Notes under the pieces: generated by a model
Seen by the model: only the letters and a program-made list of their open reading frames with translations
Database searches by the model: none
What the model was told of the DNA's origin: nothing
Part shown: positions 7,970 through 15,870 of the stretch, piece by piece
Position numbering within the stretch: position 1 is the stretch's first letter
Layout: each line of letters starts with the position of its first letter
NCBI RefSeq assembly: GCF_018398335.1
Contig: NZ_JAHBRX010000002.1
Coordinates: forward strand, 1,364,001-1,428,000
Source: Chelatococcus sp. HY11
GTDB taxonomy: Bacteria > Pseudomonadota > Alphaproteobacteria > Rhizobiales > Beijerinckiaceae
Direction: 5' to 3'
DNA: 64,000 nt
Position numbers and translations under genes: made by a program

Positions 7970-9328
7970 CTATGCTTCAACCATGACCCGTTTCGTCTCC
8001 ACGGGGTCAGGCAAGCCGAGATTCTCGCGCAACGTTCGGCCTTCATATTCGGTGCGGAACAAGCCACGGCGCTGCAATTCCGGCACGACGAGGCCAGTAA
8101 AATCGTCCACGCCGCGGGGAAAATAGGGCGGTAGGATGCAGAAGCCGTCACAGGCGCCCTGACTGAACCACTCTTCCATGATGTCGGCCACCTGGGCGGG
8201 CGTGCCCCAAACCAAGTTGTGGCCGAGCGACTCGGCGAAGCGCCGACCGATCTGGCGGATGCTGAGATTCTCGCGGCGCGCCGTCTCGATCATGATCTGC
8301 TGGCGGGTCTGGGCGCCGTTGACAGTTGGTAACTCCGGTAGCGGCCCGTCCAGCGGATATTGCGAGAGGTCGACGCCGCCGGCGAAGCGGCTGATCGCGA
8401 TCAACGCCTGTTCATCGGTGATCAGAGACTGGAGCTGCAGATAATGTTCCTTGGCCTCCGCCTCGGTGCGGCCGATGATCGGCATGAAGCCCGGCATCAG
8501 TTTGATCGCGTCCGCCGATCGGCCGCATGCGACTGCGCGCGCCTTCAAATCGTCAGTGAAAGCCTTGCTCTCTTCGATGGTGGAGTTTGCCGAGAATACA
8601 AGGTCGGCAATCCGGGCGGCAAGATTGCGGCCAGGGCCGGACGACCCTGCCTGCACGATGATCGGCCGCCCCTGGGGTGATCGCGGCACGTTGAGCGGTC
8701 CCTTGACGTTGAAGTACTTGCCCTTGTGATTGAGGACATGCACCTTCTCTACGTCGAAGTAGCGCGCGTTCTCCTTGTCCTGGAGCAGGGCGTCGGTGTC
8801 CCAGCTGTTCCACAGCCCGGTGACCACGTCGAAGAACTCTTCCGCCCGCACATAGCGCTCGTCGTGCTCCATATGCTTCTCGAAACCGAAATTCTGCGCC
8901 TCGTTCTCGTGCTGTGAGGTGACGAGGTTCCAGCCGGCACGGCCCTTGCTGATCAGGTCTATCGTGGCGAAACGACGCGCGATCGTGTAGGGCTCGTTGT
9001 AGGTCGTGGTGCCGGTGGCGATGAGCCCCAGCTTCGAGGTCACGGCGGCCAGCGCCGGAATCACGGACATGGCCTCGATGATTGCCGCGCGGTAGAACTT
9101 TTCCGCTGCCTTATCGCGCTTCTCGATCAGCGGCGTCGGCTGGATGGCGTTCCCGTCGGCGAAGAAAAGCGCGTCGAGCTTGGCTTCCTCGCACTTCCTG
9201 GCGACCTCGACATAGGTATCGAAATTCGTCACCGTTGAGCGCGCCGCGCCCGGCATGCGCCAGCCCGCGCCGTGCGAACCCGGTGCGAACCACATCATGG
9301 CGAGCTTCATCGTCTTGCGATTGTGCAT
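7970..9328 (-). CDS. LLM-class flavin-dependent monooxygenase (NtaA type), second copy
   Basis: A 452-residue paralogue of the enzyme at 3941-5227, with the same marks: ISKGRAGWNLVTS, NHKGKYFNVKGPLN and PIIVQAGSSG. Such proteins are the oxygenase half of two-component FMNH2 systems that cleave aminopolycarboxylates, N-heterocycles or thioethers. The frame is open far upstream into the aldehyde dehydrogenase gene, but ATG 9328 has GAAGGA about ten bases before it and follows the dehydrogenase stop by 13 bases; ATG 9310 is the alternative. It is transcribed with the aldehyde dehydrogenase from a promoter carrying the module palindrome. The partner flavin reductase is not in the window. Confidence 0.88.
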   Translation of the reverse strand: MHNRKTMKLAMMWFAPGSHGAGWRMPGAARSTVTNFDTYVEVARKCEEAKLDALFFADGNAIQPTPLIEKRDKAAEKFYRAAIIEAMSVIPALAAVTSKLGLIATGTTTYNEPYTIARRFATIDLISKGRAGWNLVTSQHENEAQNFGFEKHMEHDERYVRAEEFFDVVTGLWNSWDTDALLQDKENARYFDVEKVHVLNHKGKYFNVKGPLNVPRSPQGRPIIVQAGSSGPGRNLAARIADLVFSANSTIEESKAFTDDLKARAVACGRSADAIKLMPGFMPIIGRTEAEAKEHYLQLQSLITDEQALIAISRFAGGVDLSQYPLDGPLPELPTVNGAQTRQQIMIETARRENLSIRQIGRRFAESLGHNLVWGTPAQVADIMEEWFSQGACDGFCILPPYFPRGVDDFTGLVVPELQRRGLFRTEYEGRTLRENLGLPDPVETKRVMVEA

Positions 9329-9341
9329 AGTCCGATATCCT

Positions 9342-10769
9342 TCAGGATTTGCGGTGGCCGAGGATGGCCTTGATCTCGAGGTAGTCCTCGAAACCGAAGA
9401 TCCCGCTCTGCCGGCCATTGCCTGACTGCTTGTATCCGCCGAACGGCGCGTCTGATTGCGACGCCGCGCCATTGAGGTAGACCCTGCCCGCCTGCAAGCG
9501 GCAGGCAATATCGGTCGCTTGGTTGTGCTCGCCGTGAACATAGGCGGCGAGCCCATAGACTGAGCTGTTGGCGATTTCGATCGCCTCGTCGATGCTGTCA
9601 TAAGGTATGATCGACAGCACCGGCGCGAAAATCTCCTCCACCGCGATCCGCATGTCGGGCTTCACGTCGGAGAAGACTGTCGGCTTGACGAAATAGCCTC
9701 TGTTGAGCTCGGCCGGTCGGCCGGTGCCACCGGTGACCAGCGTCGCACCCTGGTCGATGCCGGACTGGATCAGGGCCTGCGCACGCTCGAACTGGATCGC
9801 GTTGACCAGCGGCCCAAGCTTGGTCTTGTCGTCGAAGGGCTGGCCCAGCGTGTAGGTCTCAGCGGCGTTCTTGGCAATCGTGTTGACCGTCTCCAGCTGG
9901 TCGCGATGCACCAGCATGCGGGTAGGCGCCTCGCACGACTGGCCGGAATTCATGAACGAACGCGCTACGCCCCAGGGCACGGCATCTTTGAGATCGGCAT
10001 CCTGAGTGATGATGTGCGCCGACTTGCCGCCGAGTTCCTGGTGCACGCGCTTGACCGTGTCCGCTGCGGCCTTGGCAACCAGGGCGCCAGCGCGGGTCGA
10101 GCCGGTGATAGACACCATATCGATGCCCGGATGCGCCGCGATCGCCTCGCCGACCTCGGAACCGGTGCCCTGCACCATGTTGAAGACGCCCTCGGGCAGC
10201 CCGGCCTCCTCCAGAACCTCGGTGAGAATCAGCGCGCTCAGCGGCGCATATTCGCTGGGCTTCAGAACGACGGTGCAGCCGGTGGCGAGTGCCGGCGCCA
10301 GCTTCCCGGCGATGAGATTCAGCGGCCAGTTCCAGGCGGTGATCAGGCCGCAGACGCCGAAGGGCTCGCGACGGATCAGCGTCGTGCCGATGTGATGCTC
10401 GAACTCGTAGGTCTCGAGGATGCGGCGCATCACGGTGAACTGCGTGGCGACGCCGACTGCCTGCACATCGCGGGCGAACCAAAGCGGCGCGCCGATCTCC
10501 TCGGCGATGACGTGCGCGACCTCGTCTATACGGCGGTTGTAGCATTGGACGATGCGATCGAGGATGGCCATGCGATCCTCGCGCGACCAAGCGGCCCAGT
10601 CAGGCAGAGCCTTGCGGGCCGCTGCAACGGCGCGATCGACATCGGCGGCTGATCCCAGCATCAGCTCGCCGGTCTGCTGCTCGGAAACCGGGCTGACGAT
10701 GCCGAAGGATCGGGGTGCGGTGATCGGATCGACCCACGCGCCCCCGATGTAGAATTGCCTAGCGTCCAT
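9342..10769 (-). CDS. NAD(P)-dependent aldehyde dehydrogenase
   Basis: A 475-residue member of the ALDH superfamily, normal length. It has the cofactor-site AWNWPL, the ELGGKSAHI glutamate motif and the catalytic cysteine in SGQSCEAPTR, and ends with the usual KQSGNGR...YLEIK tail. The longest frame begins at 10796, but that ATG lies inside the operator palindrome and has no ribosome-binding site; ATG 10769 has GGAGTGG just before it, so I chose it. It oxidises an aldehyde intermediate to the acid. It is first in a two-gene operon with an LLM monooxygenase, and a zinc alcohol dehydrogenase that could supply the aldehyde is encoded nearby. Confidence 0.92.
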   Translation of the reverse strand: MDARQFYIGGAWVDPITAPRSFGIVSPVSEQQTGELMLGSAADVDRAVAAARKALPDWAAWSREDRMAILDRIVQCYNRRIDEVAHVIAEEIGAPLWFARDVQAVGVATQFTVMRRILETYEFEHHIGTTLIRREPFGVCGLITAWNWPLNLIAGKLAPALATGCTVVLKPSEYAPLSALILTEVLEEAGLPEGVFNMVQGTGSEVGEAIAAHPGIDMVSITGSTRAGALVAKAAADTVKRVHQELGGKSAHIITQDADLKDAVPWGVARSFMNSGQSCEAPTRMLVHRDQLETVNTIAKNAAETYTLGQPFDDKTKLGPLVNAIQFERAQALIQSGIDQGATLVTGGTGRPAELNRGYFVKPTVFSDVKPDMRIAVEEIFAPVLSIIPYDSIDEAIEIANSSVYGLAAYVHGEHNQATDIACRLQAGRVYLNGAASQSDAPFGGYKQSGNGRQSGIFGFEDYLEIKAILGHRKS

Positions 10770-10788
10770 CACCCACTCCGCATTTATG

Positions 10789-10801
10789 ATTGCCATACAA
10801 T
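10789..10801. promoter_or_regulatory. Putative GntR operator, copy 3
   Basis: Reads ATTGTATGGCAAT on the minus strand, one mismatch from the perfect copy at 15832. It lies 20 bases upstream of the chosen aldehyde dehydrogenase start and covers the alternative upstream ATG, which is an argument against that ATG. Confidence 0.65.
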
Positions 10802-10834
10802 CATACGCTAAGTGACGCTGTCAATCTGTCCGGC

Positions 10835-11473
10835 TTATTTTGTCGGCATTGGCACGTAGCGCAGATAGGGTGTTGCCTCGCGCCAGCCTGCCGGAAAGCG
10901 GCTGGAGAGGTCCTCCTCCGACAGGCCAGGCACGATCGCGACCTCATCGCCGGGGCGCCAGGCAGCCGGTGACGCTACCTTGGCGCGGTCGGTCAGCTGC
11001 AGCGACTGGACCAGTGTCAGGATGTAGGCGAAGTCGCGCCCCATGCTGGAGGGGAAAGCGAGCAGCGCGCGCACTCTGCGCTGCGGATCGATGATATAGG
11101 TCGCGCGGGTTGGGGCTTCCGGGCTCATGCCGGGGTGTATCAAGCCGTAGAGTGCTGCAACCTGCCGTTCTGGATCGCTGACCACCGGAAACCGTATCTC
11201 GGTCGCCTCGGACTTGACGATATCGGCTTCCCAGTCTGCGAAGCGCTCAAGTGGATCGACAGTGACCGCCAGGAGGTTGCAGCCAAGTGCCAGGAAGTCT
11301 GGCGACAGTCTTGAGGCCTGTCCCATTTCCGATACGCAGACAGGCCGGAAGAAGTGCGGATGCGAGAACAGCACCACCCAGCCATCCCCCGCGAAGTCAT
11401 AGAGGCCGATCGGCCCTCGAGAAGTCTCCGCGCGAAAGTCGGGTGCGCTGTCACCAATGCCAAGCATGCTCAT
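10835..11473 (-). CDS. Peroxiredoxin, 1-Cys (Prx6-like)
   Basis: A 212-residue AhpC/TSA-family protein with the long C-terminal half of 1-Cys peroxiredoxins. The peroxidatic cysteine is Cys46 in HPHFFRPVC. In the family motif PxxxTxxC the threonine that helps hold peroxide is normally invariant; here it is Arg43, an odd change that may alter or abolish peroxidase activity. It is the last gene of the AA_synth-amidohydrolase-alcohol dehydrogenase operon, 71 bases after the dehydrogenase. A role in removing peroxide from uncoupled oxygenases would fit this module, but the substitution makes that less sure. Confidence 0.88.
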   Translation of the reverse strand: MSMLGIGDSAPDFRAETSRGPIGLYDFAGDGWVVLFSHPHFFRPVCVSEMGQASRLSPDFLALGCNLLAVTVDPLERFADWEADIVKSEATEIRFPVVSDPERQVAALYGLIHPGMSPEAPTRATYIIDPQRRVRALLAFPSSMGRDFAYILTLVQSLQLTDRAKVASPAAWRPGDEVAIVPGLSEEDLSSRFPAGWREATPYLRYVPMPTK

Positions 11474-11544
11474 CCAAGAAACTCGCTCTCATGGACACGC
11501 GCGCGAGCCGCGCGAACCTTCTTCAGTGGCTCACGACGAAGCCG

Positions 11545-12633
11545 TTAAAAAATCACCACAGGCTTCAGCACCTTCCCCGACACGGCGTCGTCGCACGCCT
11601 TGTTGAGGTCGCGGAAGGCATAGCGGGTGATCATCCGGTCGAAGGGAAACTTTCCCTCCCGGTGCAGCGCGATCATGTGTGGGATAAAGGTGTCGGGGTC
11701 GGCCCCGCCCTGCGCTATCCCGGTTATCGAGCGGCCGCCGAAGATCAGGGGGTGGAAGTTGATCGGGGTCGCCGAACGGCCGTTGGAGACCACGCCGCAG
11801 GTGCCGCGCGGGTTGAGCGCGGCGACAAGGCCGTTGACGACATCGACGTTGCCCGTTGTGTCGAGCGCCCAATCGGTTGGCCCACAGGCGCTGTGGATCG
11901 CGGCGGTCAGGTCCTGACCGACCGGATTGACCGCGTGCGTTGCGCCGAGTGCGAGCGCCATCTCCAGCCGGCTGTCGCGCGTGTCGACCGCGACGATCGT
12001 GACCGCCCCGGAGAGCTTCGCCGCCATGATGGCGCTCAGGCCCACCGGCCCCGCGCCGGCAATGGCGATGGACGAACCCGATTGCGGCTTCAATACGTTG
12101 AGGATGGCGCCAGCCCCCGTCTGGATGCCGCAGCCCAGTGGCGCCAGCGTTTCCAACGGAAGATCCGTCGGTACAGGAATGACGTTGCGTTCGGTCGCGA
12201 TGCAATAGGTGGCAAATGAGGATTGGCCGAAGAAATGGCCGTACAGGCGCTCACCGTCGCGTGACAGCGCGGTCGTGCCGTCCGGCCGCGTGCCGCCGAA
12301 ATTACGCGCGAAAAGGTCCTCGCAATAGGAAGGCATGGACTGCCGGCAATTGCCGCAGTGACCACAGGAATTGATGCTCATGACGACATGGTCGCCGGGC
12401 CTCACCTTGGTGACTCTTGAACCCACCTTCGAAACAATGCCGGCTCCCTCGTGGCCGAGCACGATCGGGCGCGGCACCGCCCCTTGTGTGTGCAGCATCT
12501 TGAGGTCGGTGTGGCAGATGCCGGTGGCGACCAGCCGTACCATGACTTCGGCCTCGCGCGGCTCTTCCAGCTCGGCCGGTGCGAGCACGAAGCGCTCGCT
12601 CTCAGGATAGGCTATGGCCGCCTCGATCCTCAT
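11545..12633 (-). CDS. Zinc-dependent alcohol dehydrogenase (aryl-alcohol type)
   Basis: A 362-residue medium-chain dehydrogenase. Catalytic zinc ligands are Cys40, His61 and a downstream cysteine near 171 (LGCGIQTGAG); the structural zinc site is Cys90, Cys93, Cys96 and Cys104. The Rossmann motif is AGAGPVGLSA. The pattern resembles benzyl/aryl-alcohol dehydrogenases. The frame stays open upstream, but ATG 12633 has GAGGG six bases before it and matches the family N-terminus. It sits in the operon after the enamidase-like gene, so it may interconvert an aldehyde product of ring opening with its alcohol, and the aldehyde dehydrogenase encoded nearby could finish the oxidation. Confidence 0.92.
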   Translation of the reverse strand: MRIEAAIAYPESERFVLAPAELEEPREAEVMVRLVATGICHTDLKMLHTQGAVPRPIVLGHEGAGIVSKVGSRVTKVRPGDHVVMSINSCGHCGNCRQSMPSYCEDLFARNFGGTRPDGTTALSRDGERLYGHFFGQSSFATYCIATERNVIPVPTDLPLETLAPLGCGIQTGAGAILNVLKPQSGSSIAIAGAGPVGLSAIMAAKLSGAVTIVAVDTRDSRLEMALALGATHAVNPVGQDLTAAIHSACGPTDWALDTTGNVDVVNGLVAALNPRGTCGVVSNGRSATPINFHPLIFGGRSITGIAQGGADPDTFIPHMIALHREGKFPFDRMITRYAFRDLNKACDDAVSGKVLKPVVIF

Positions 12634-12671
12634 GATTCCCTCTTGTGATTCCCTCTTGGCGATAGACCACT

Positions 12672-13868
12672 TCAGTGCGCGGCGGCGCTGAAGTCCTGCA
12701 TGATGCGGCTCTCGGTCACGCGCACGCTGCGCATTCCGGCCGGGGTGTTGCGGCTGCGGCCGACGAAACGCGGCACGCCGTCGGTGAAAACAGCCGAGAC
12801 CGCCGGCACGTCGCCATTGGCGATGGCTGAGAGCGCATCGTTCTTGGCGCCGCCCGCGCAGGCGTCGATCAGCAGCACGTCCGCATCGCGCCCTGGCGCG
12901 ATGATTCCGCTGTTCAGCCGGTAGACGGCAGCGTTGTTGCCCGTGGCGGCGGCGATCGCCCATTCCACCGGCATCTTGCCGAGGCTGGCGAGGTGGGTGA
13001 TCGTGTAGAACATGCCGAGCGGCATGATGCCGCTGCCGGTCGGCGTGTCGGTGGCGACCAGCAGCCGGTCGAAGCAGTCAGCCTTCACGGCCAGATCGGC
13101 GACCATCAGGAGCGTGCGCAGATTGCCTGCCGTGCAGCATTGCAGCGCGATGCGGCTCTCATTCACCAGTCGGACGAAATCGGCGTCGGGCATGGCAACC
13201 GGCCCGCCATTCACGTGGAAGGACACGTCCGCGTTCATCGCGATGACGTGGTCCGCCCAGATGCCGGAAGAGCCGGGGATGGACGAGCCGCCCGTGTGCA
13301 CGGTCGTTATCATGCCTGCCTCTTTGGCCCAGCGCACCTGGTCGACGTAGCCGTAGGGCGTGTCAAATGCGCCGAAACCGGCCTTGGCGAGCCAAACTCC
13401 CTTAGCGGCGATGTCGGCGAAATCGCTTTCAACCAAGCCGGGTTCGAGGATGATGGATCCGGCATGCACCCGCATGCCACCCGGCCGATACTCCTTGAAG
13501 CTCTTGTGCGCGGCCACGGCCAACGCCTTCACCCCGTCGCGGTCCTTCGGGCGGCCGGGGACATGCACTTCCGACGCCGTAATCGACGTCGTCGTCCCGC
13601 CATGCACATAGCTTTCGAGGAAGCCCACCGTCTTCTGGCGTGGCGTGTAGTCACCGAAGGTGATGTGCACATGCGAATCGATCAGCCCAGGGATGGCTAC
13701 CGTGCCAGCAGCGTCGACCGTCACGTCGCAGTCATTCATAATCTCCGGTGAGGCTGTGCCGACATGGCTGATCAGCCCATCGTCGAGGATCAGCGTGTCA
13801 CCCGCCGCGAACGGAGATCGCCAGTCTCCAGACACGATGCTACCGATATTGGTGATTGCAACCCGCAT
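12672..13868 (-). CDS. Amidohydrolase, enamidase-like
   Basis: A 398-residue metal-dependent amidohydrolase. The metal-binding H-x-H is His66/His68. Several stretches match what I know of enamidase (6-oxo-1,4,5,6-tetrahydronicotinate amidohydrolase) of anaerobic nicotinate fermentation: HTGGSSIPGSS, HVNGGPVA, IMPLGM, ATGNNAAVY.LNSGIIAPG, and SRNTPAG near the end. Enamidase opens a six-membered cyclic enamide to 2-formylglutarate and ammonia. Lys162 (LAKAGFG) sits where enamidase has a bridging glutamate, so a carbamylated-lysine dinuclear centre is possible and the substrate may differ. It lies between the AA_synth gene and the alcohol dehydrogenase, 38 bases from the latter. The enamidase assignment is at family level only. 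Confidence 0.8.
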   Translation of the reverse strand: MRVAITNIGSIVSGDWRSPFAAGDTLILDDGLISHVGTASPEIMNDCDVTVDAAGTVAIPGLIDSHVHITFGDYTPRQKTVGFLESYVHGGTTTSITASEVHVPGRPKDRDGVKALAVAAHKSFKEYRPGGMRVHAGSIILEPGLVESDFADIAAKGVWLAKAGFGAFDTPYGYVDQVRWAKEAGMITTVHTGGSSIPGSSGIWADHVIAMNADVSFHVNGGPVAMPDADFVRLVNESRIALQCCTAGNLRTLLMVADLAVKADCFDRLLVATDTPTGSGIMPLGMFYTITHLASLGKMPVEWAIAAATGNNAAVYRLNSGIIAPGRDADVLLIDACAGGAKNDALSAIANGDVPAVSAVFTDGVPRFVGRSRNTPAGMRSVRVTESRIMQDFSAAAH

Positions 13869-13889
13869 GCTTTTTTCCCGTTCGCGCCG

Positions 13890-14468
13890 TCAAACCAGCC
13901 CGTCCACGCCCCGCATTTCCTCGTGCTTGATGCCACCGACACGCGCATTGATGCGGCCGCGGTTGGTCACGCAGAAGATGACGGCGATCTCGTCCGGCGC
14001 GGGCGTATCAGGAAGCATGAGCGTCATACCGTCATAATGCGAGCGGACGTACAGCGCATCTTTGCACGCCATCGGGATGTCGATTTGCATGCCGGGCGGC
14101 ACACGCTTCTGGAACGAGGAGATCCATGACTTGCCCCCGCCGAGGGCCTCGCGGATCGGATTGGCAAACACGGTCGTCAACAGGGCGTTGGCATGTTCCT
14201 GCTCGCCGCTCAGCCCGACCAGCCCGCCTTTGCCATAGCCTTGCACGGAATAGTTGCCCATGGCCGACACGACCATCTGCCCGAGCCGCTCGCCAAGTGA
14301 CACGCTGGCGTCGATCAGCGGGTGTAGATCCTCGACATAGCGGCCGACATAAGGATTAGCGACCACGAGTACGCACGCTGCCTTGCGCTGGATGAGATCG
14401 GCTTTCCTACCCTCGTCGATCATCCTGTCTTCAACGACGGTGAAGGACCGTCTGATGGTCAATTCCAT
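13890..14468 (-). CDS. AA_synth (DUF1185) family protein
   Basis: A 192-residue protein resembling the amino acid synthesis family (Pfam AA_synth, formerly DUF1185), whose biochemical role is not settled. It has conserved glycine-rich stretches (GNYSVQGYGKGGLVG, ALGGGKSW) and no signal peptide. The frame starts at 14537, but that ATG directly abuts the operator palindrome with no ribosome-binding site; ATG 14468 has GGAG eight bases upstream and is preferred. It is first in an operon with the enamidase-like gene (21 bases apart), so it probably acts in the same ring-opening steps. Function not known. Confidence 0.75.
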   Translation of the reverse strand: MELTIRRSFTVVEDRMIDEGRKADLIQRKAACVLVVANPYVGRYVEDLHPLIDASVSLGERLGQMVVSAMGNYSVQGYGKGGLVGLSGEQEHANALLTTVFANPIREALGGGKSWISSFQKRVPPGMQIDIPMACKDALYVRSHYDGMTLMLPDTPAPDEIAVIFCVTNRGRINARVGGIKHEEMRGVDGLV

Positions 14469-14537
14469 TGCCTGCTCTCCAGAGGGGCGCTCGTGCGCAC
14501 TCGCCACATATCCATCTCCTTCCTTAACATTCTTCAT

Positions 14538-14550
14538 ATTGTCTTACAAT
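14538..14550. promoter_or_regulatory. Putative GntR operator, copy 4
   Basis: ATTGTCTTACAAT, a perfect palindrome (ATTGT-N3-ACAAT) that differs from the others only in the centre. It lies 70 bases upstream of the AA_synth gene start and 39 bases after the end of the hydrolase gene, marking an internal promoter for the four-gene AA_synth-amidohydrolase-dehydrogenase-peroxiredoxin operon. Confidence 0.65.
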
Positions 14551-14589
14551 CAGATGGCAGGCGAATCCTGCCATCCTTGGGCAGGGCAA

Positions 14590-15693
14590 TCACAAGCGTT
14601 TGGCGAGCCAGTCGAACATGAACGGGATAGAAATCGACCAATTGTCATAGTTGCAGTGGACCGCGCCGCCCTCGTCGCCTTCCCAGATCTTCAGTACTTT
14701 GTCAGTGCTTCCGATCTCGTCGTAGAGGCGTCGCGCGCCCTTCACGTCCATCACGACATCGCCAGCGCCGTGCGAGATAAGCGTCGGGCACCTGATTTGG
14801 TGCGCGATGCCTTTCATATTGAAATCCTTGAGCTTTTCGCGCGCTTGCGTGTCGTTGTCGACGCCGAGGATCCACTGGATTTGCTTCTGGATCGGCGGGT
14901 AGAAATTGTAGAGCTCTTCGAGGATGTCATAGCAGGCACACCAAAGCACCAACGCCTTGATGCGCGGCTCGAAAGCGGTGCCGCGGGGTGCGTAGTAGCC
15001 AGCCATGGAGACGCCGACGCAGCCGATCCGGTCCGGATCGACATCGGGCCGGGCTTCCAAGTAATCAATCGCCGCCTTCACCGGGACTTCGTAGTCCGGA
15101 CGGGAATGGATGTGCCGCAGCCGCAGGCTCGAGCCGCGGCCGGGAGTATCCAGGATCAGCACGCCGATGCCGCGGTCTGCCAGCTCCTGCGTTCCCCAGA
15201 AGAAGATTTCCTCAGCCAGCGAATCTGCGCCGCCAAGCATAAGAACGGCCGGTGATTTTTCCCTACCCTTATTCGGAAACACATAGTAACCATCATATAT
15301 GTCGTCGCCGCACGTCACCTGAACTGCCTCGACGCGATTGGCATCATACTTAATTGCGTCTTCGAAACAGCGCTTTGTCTTGCGGAAATTAGCGATTTTC
15401 CGTTCGTCTGTACCGAGCAGGAAGAAATCGGCATGGCGATAATAGTTGGAGGCGCGATAGAGCCGGTACTTCGCCGTCTCGATATCGCCGGCCTCAAGCG
15501 CCTTGCGTCCCGCCTCCTCGGTCTCGCGGCCGAGTTCGTGCCATTCATTGTGGAAGCTCTCGAAGTCCCCTTCCTTGATGCGCTTCGCGGCACGGTCGCA
15601 CTCGAAGATATCGGAGCCCCGATAGGCGGCCTGAGCAATCAGCCGCTCCGTCTGGATTGCCCAATCGCGCTCGCCCGGAAAAATGTTCAGCAT
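14590..15693 (-). CDS. Alpha/beta hydrolase, 2,6-dihydroxypseudooxynicotine hydrolase-like
   Basis: A 367-residue protein with an alpha-helical N-terminal cap (about 1-120, rich in EAGRKALEAGD-type helices) and a C-terminal alpha/beta hydrolase domain (125-367). The nucleophile is Ser229 in GVSMAGYY; the acid is likely in HGAGDVVMD and the base is His in GGAVHCNYDN. This layout matches the C-C bond hydrolase of nicotine breakdown, which splits 2,6-dihydroxypseudooxynicotine into a dihydroxypyridine and an aminobutyrate side chain. It is divergent from the molybdenum hydroxylase operon and shares its regulatory region. Together these point to side-chain or ring cleavage of an oxidised N-heterocycle. 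The exact substrate is unknown; the start could be GTG 15696. Confidence 0.8.
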   Translation of the reverse strand: MLNIFPGERDWAIQTERLIAQAAYRGSDIFECDRAAKRIKEGDFESFHNEWHELGRETEEAGRKALEAGDIETAKYRLYRASNYYRHADFFLLGTDERKIANFRKTKRCFEDAIKYDANRVEAVQVTCGDDIYDGYYVFPNKGREKSPAVLMLGGADSLAEEIFFWGTQELADRGIGVLILDTPGRGSSLRLRHIHSRPDYEVPVKAAIDYLEARPDVDPDRIGCVGVSMAGYYAPRGTAFEPRIKALVLWCACYDILEELYNFYPPIQKQIQWILGVDNDTQAREKLKDFNMKGIAHQIRCPTLISHGAGDVVMDVKGARRLYDEIGSTDKVLKIWEGDEGGAVHCNYDNWSISIPFMFDWLAKRL

Positions 15694-15806
15694 CACTTAC
15701 TAAGCCCCTGTTTCTATGAGCCTTGTTGAAATGGCGCGGCTGCTCGTGGCTGCCGAAGCAGGCCCGTGTAGCCTGCTCTTCATTTGCAGCCGCAGAGCAA
15801 TGCGGC

Positions 15807-15833
15807 TTGCATAACCTCGATCAAGCATATAAT
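15807..15833 (+). promoter_or_regulatory. Predicted promoter of the molybdenum hydroxylase operon
   Basis: A -35-like TTGCAT (15807-15812) and a -10 TATAAT (15828-15833) are separated by 15 bases, a little short of ideal. The -10 box overlaps the first two bases of the operator palindrome at 15832, so a bound GntR protein would exclude RNA polymerase. Prediction by eye only. Confidence 0.45.
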
Positions 15834-15844
15834 TGTATGACAAT
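15832..15844. promoter_or_regulatory. Putative GntR operator, copy 5 (perfect palindrome)
   Basis: ATTGTATGACAAT is a perfect ATTGT-N3-ACAAT palindrome in the divergent region between the hydrolase gene (minus) and the molybdenum hydroxylase operon (plus) that ends in the GntR gene. The inner TTGTATGACAA meets the TnGTnnnACnA consensus of FadR-subfamily GntR regulators. It would allow autoregulation plus control of the hydrolase. Confidence 0.75.
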
Positions 15845-15870
15845 CAACGAGTTTCTTCGGGTGGTTTTCA

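Noticed and set aside
7970-9601. Longer start for the second LLM gene, adding about 90 residues
   Set aside because: The extra part lies inside the aldehyde dehydrogenase gene in another frame and has no family resemblance; ATG 9328 has a ribosome-binding site.
12634-12963. N-terminal extension of the zinc alcohol dehydrogenase
   Set aside because: The extension is the shadow of the amidohydrolase 3' end; the dehydrogenase fold starts at 12633 after GAGGG.
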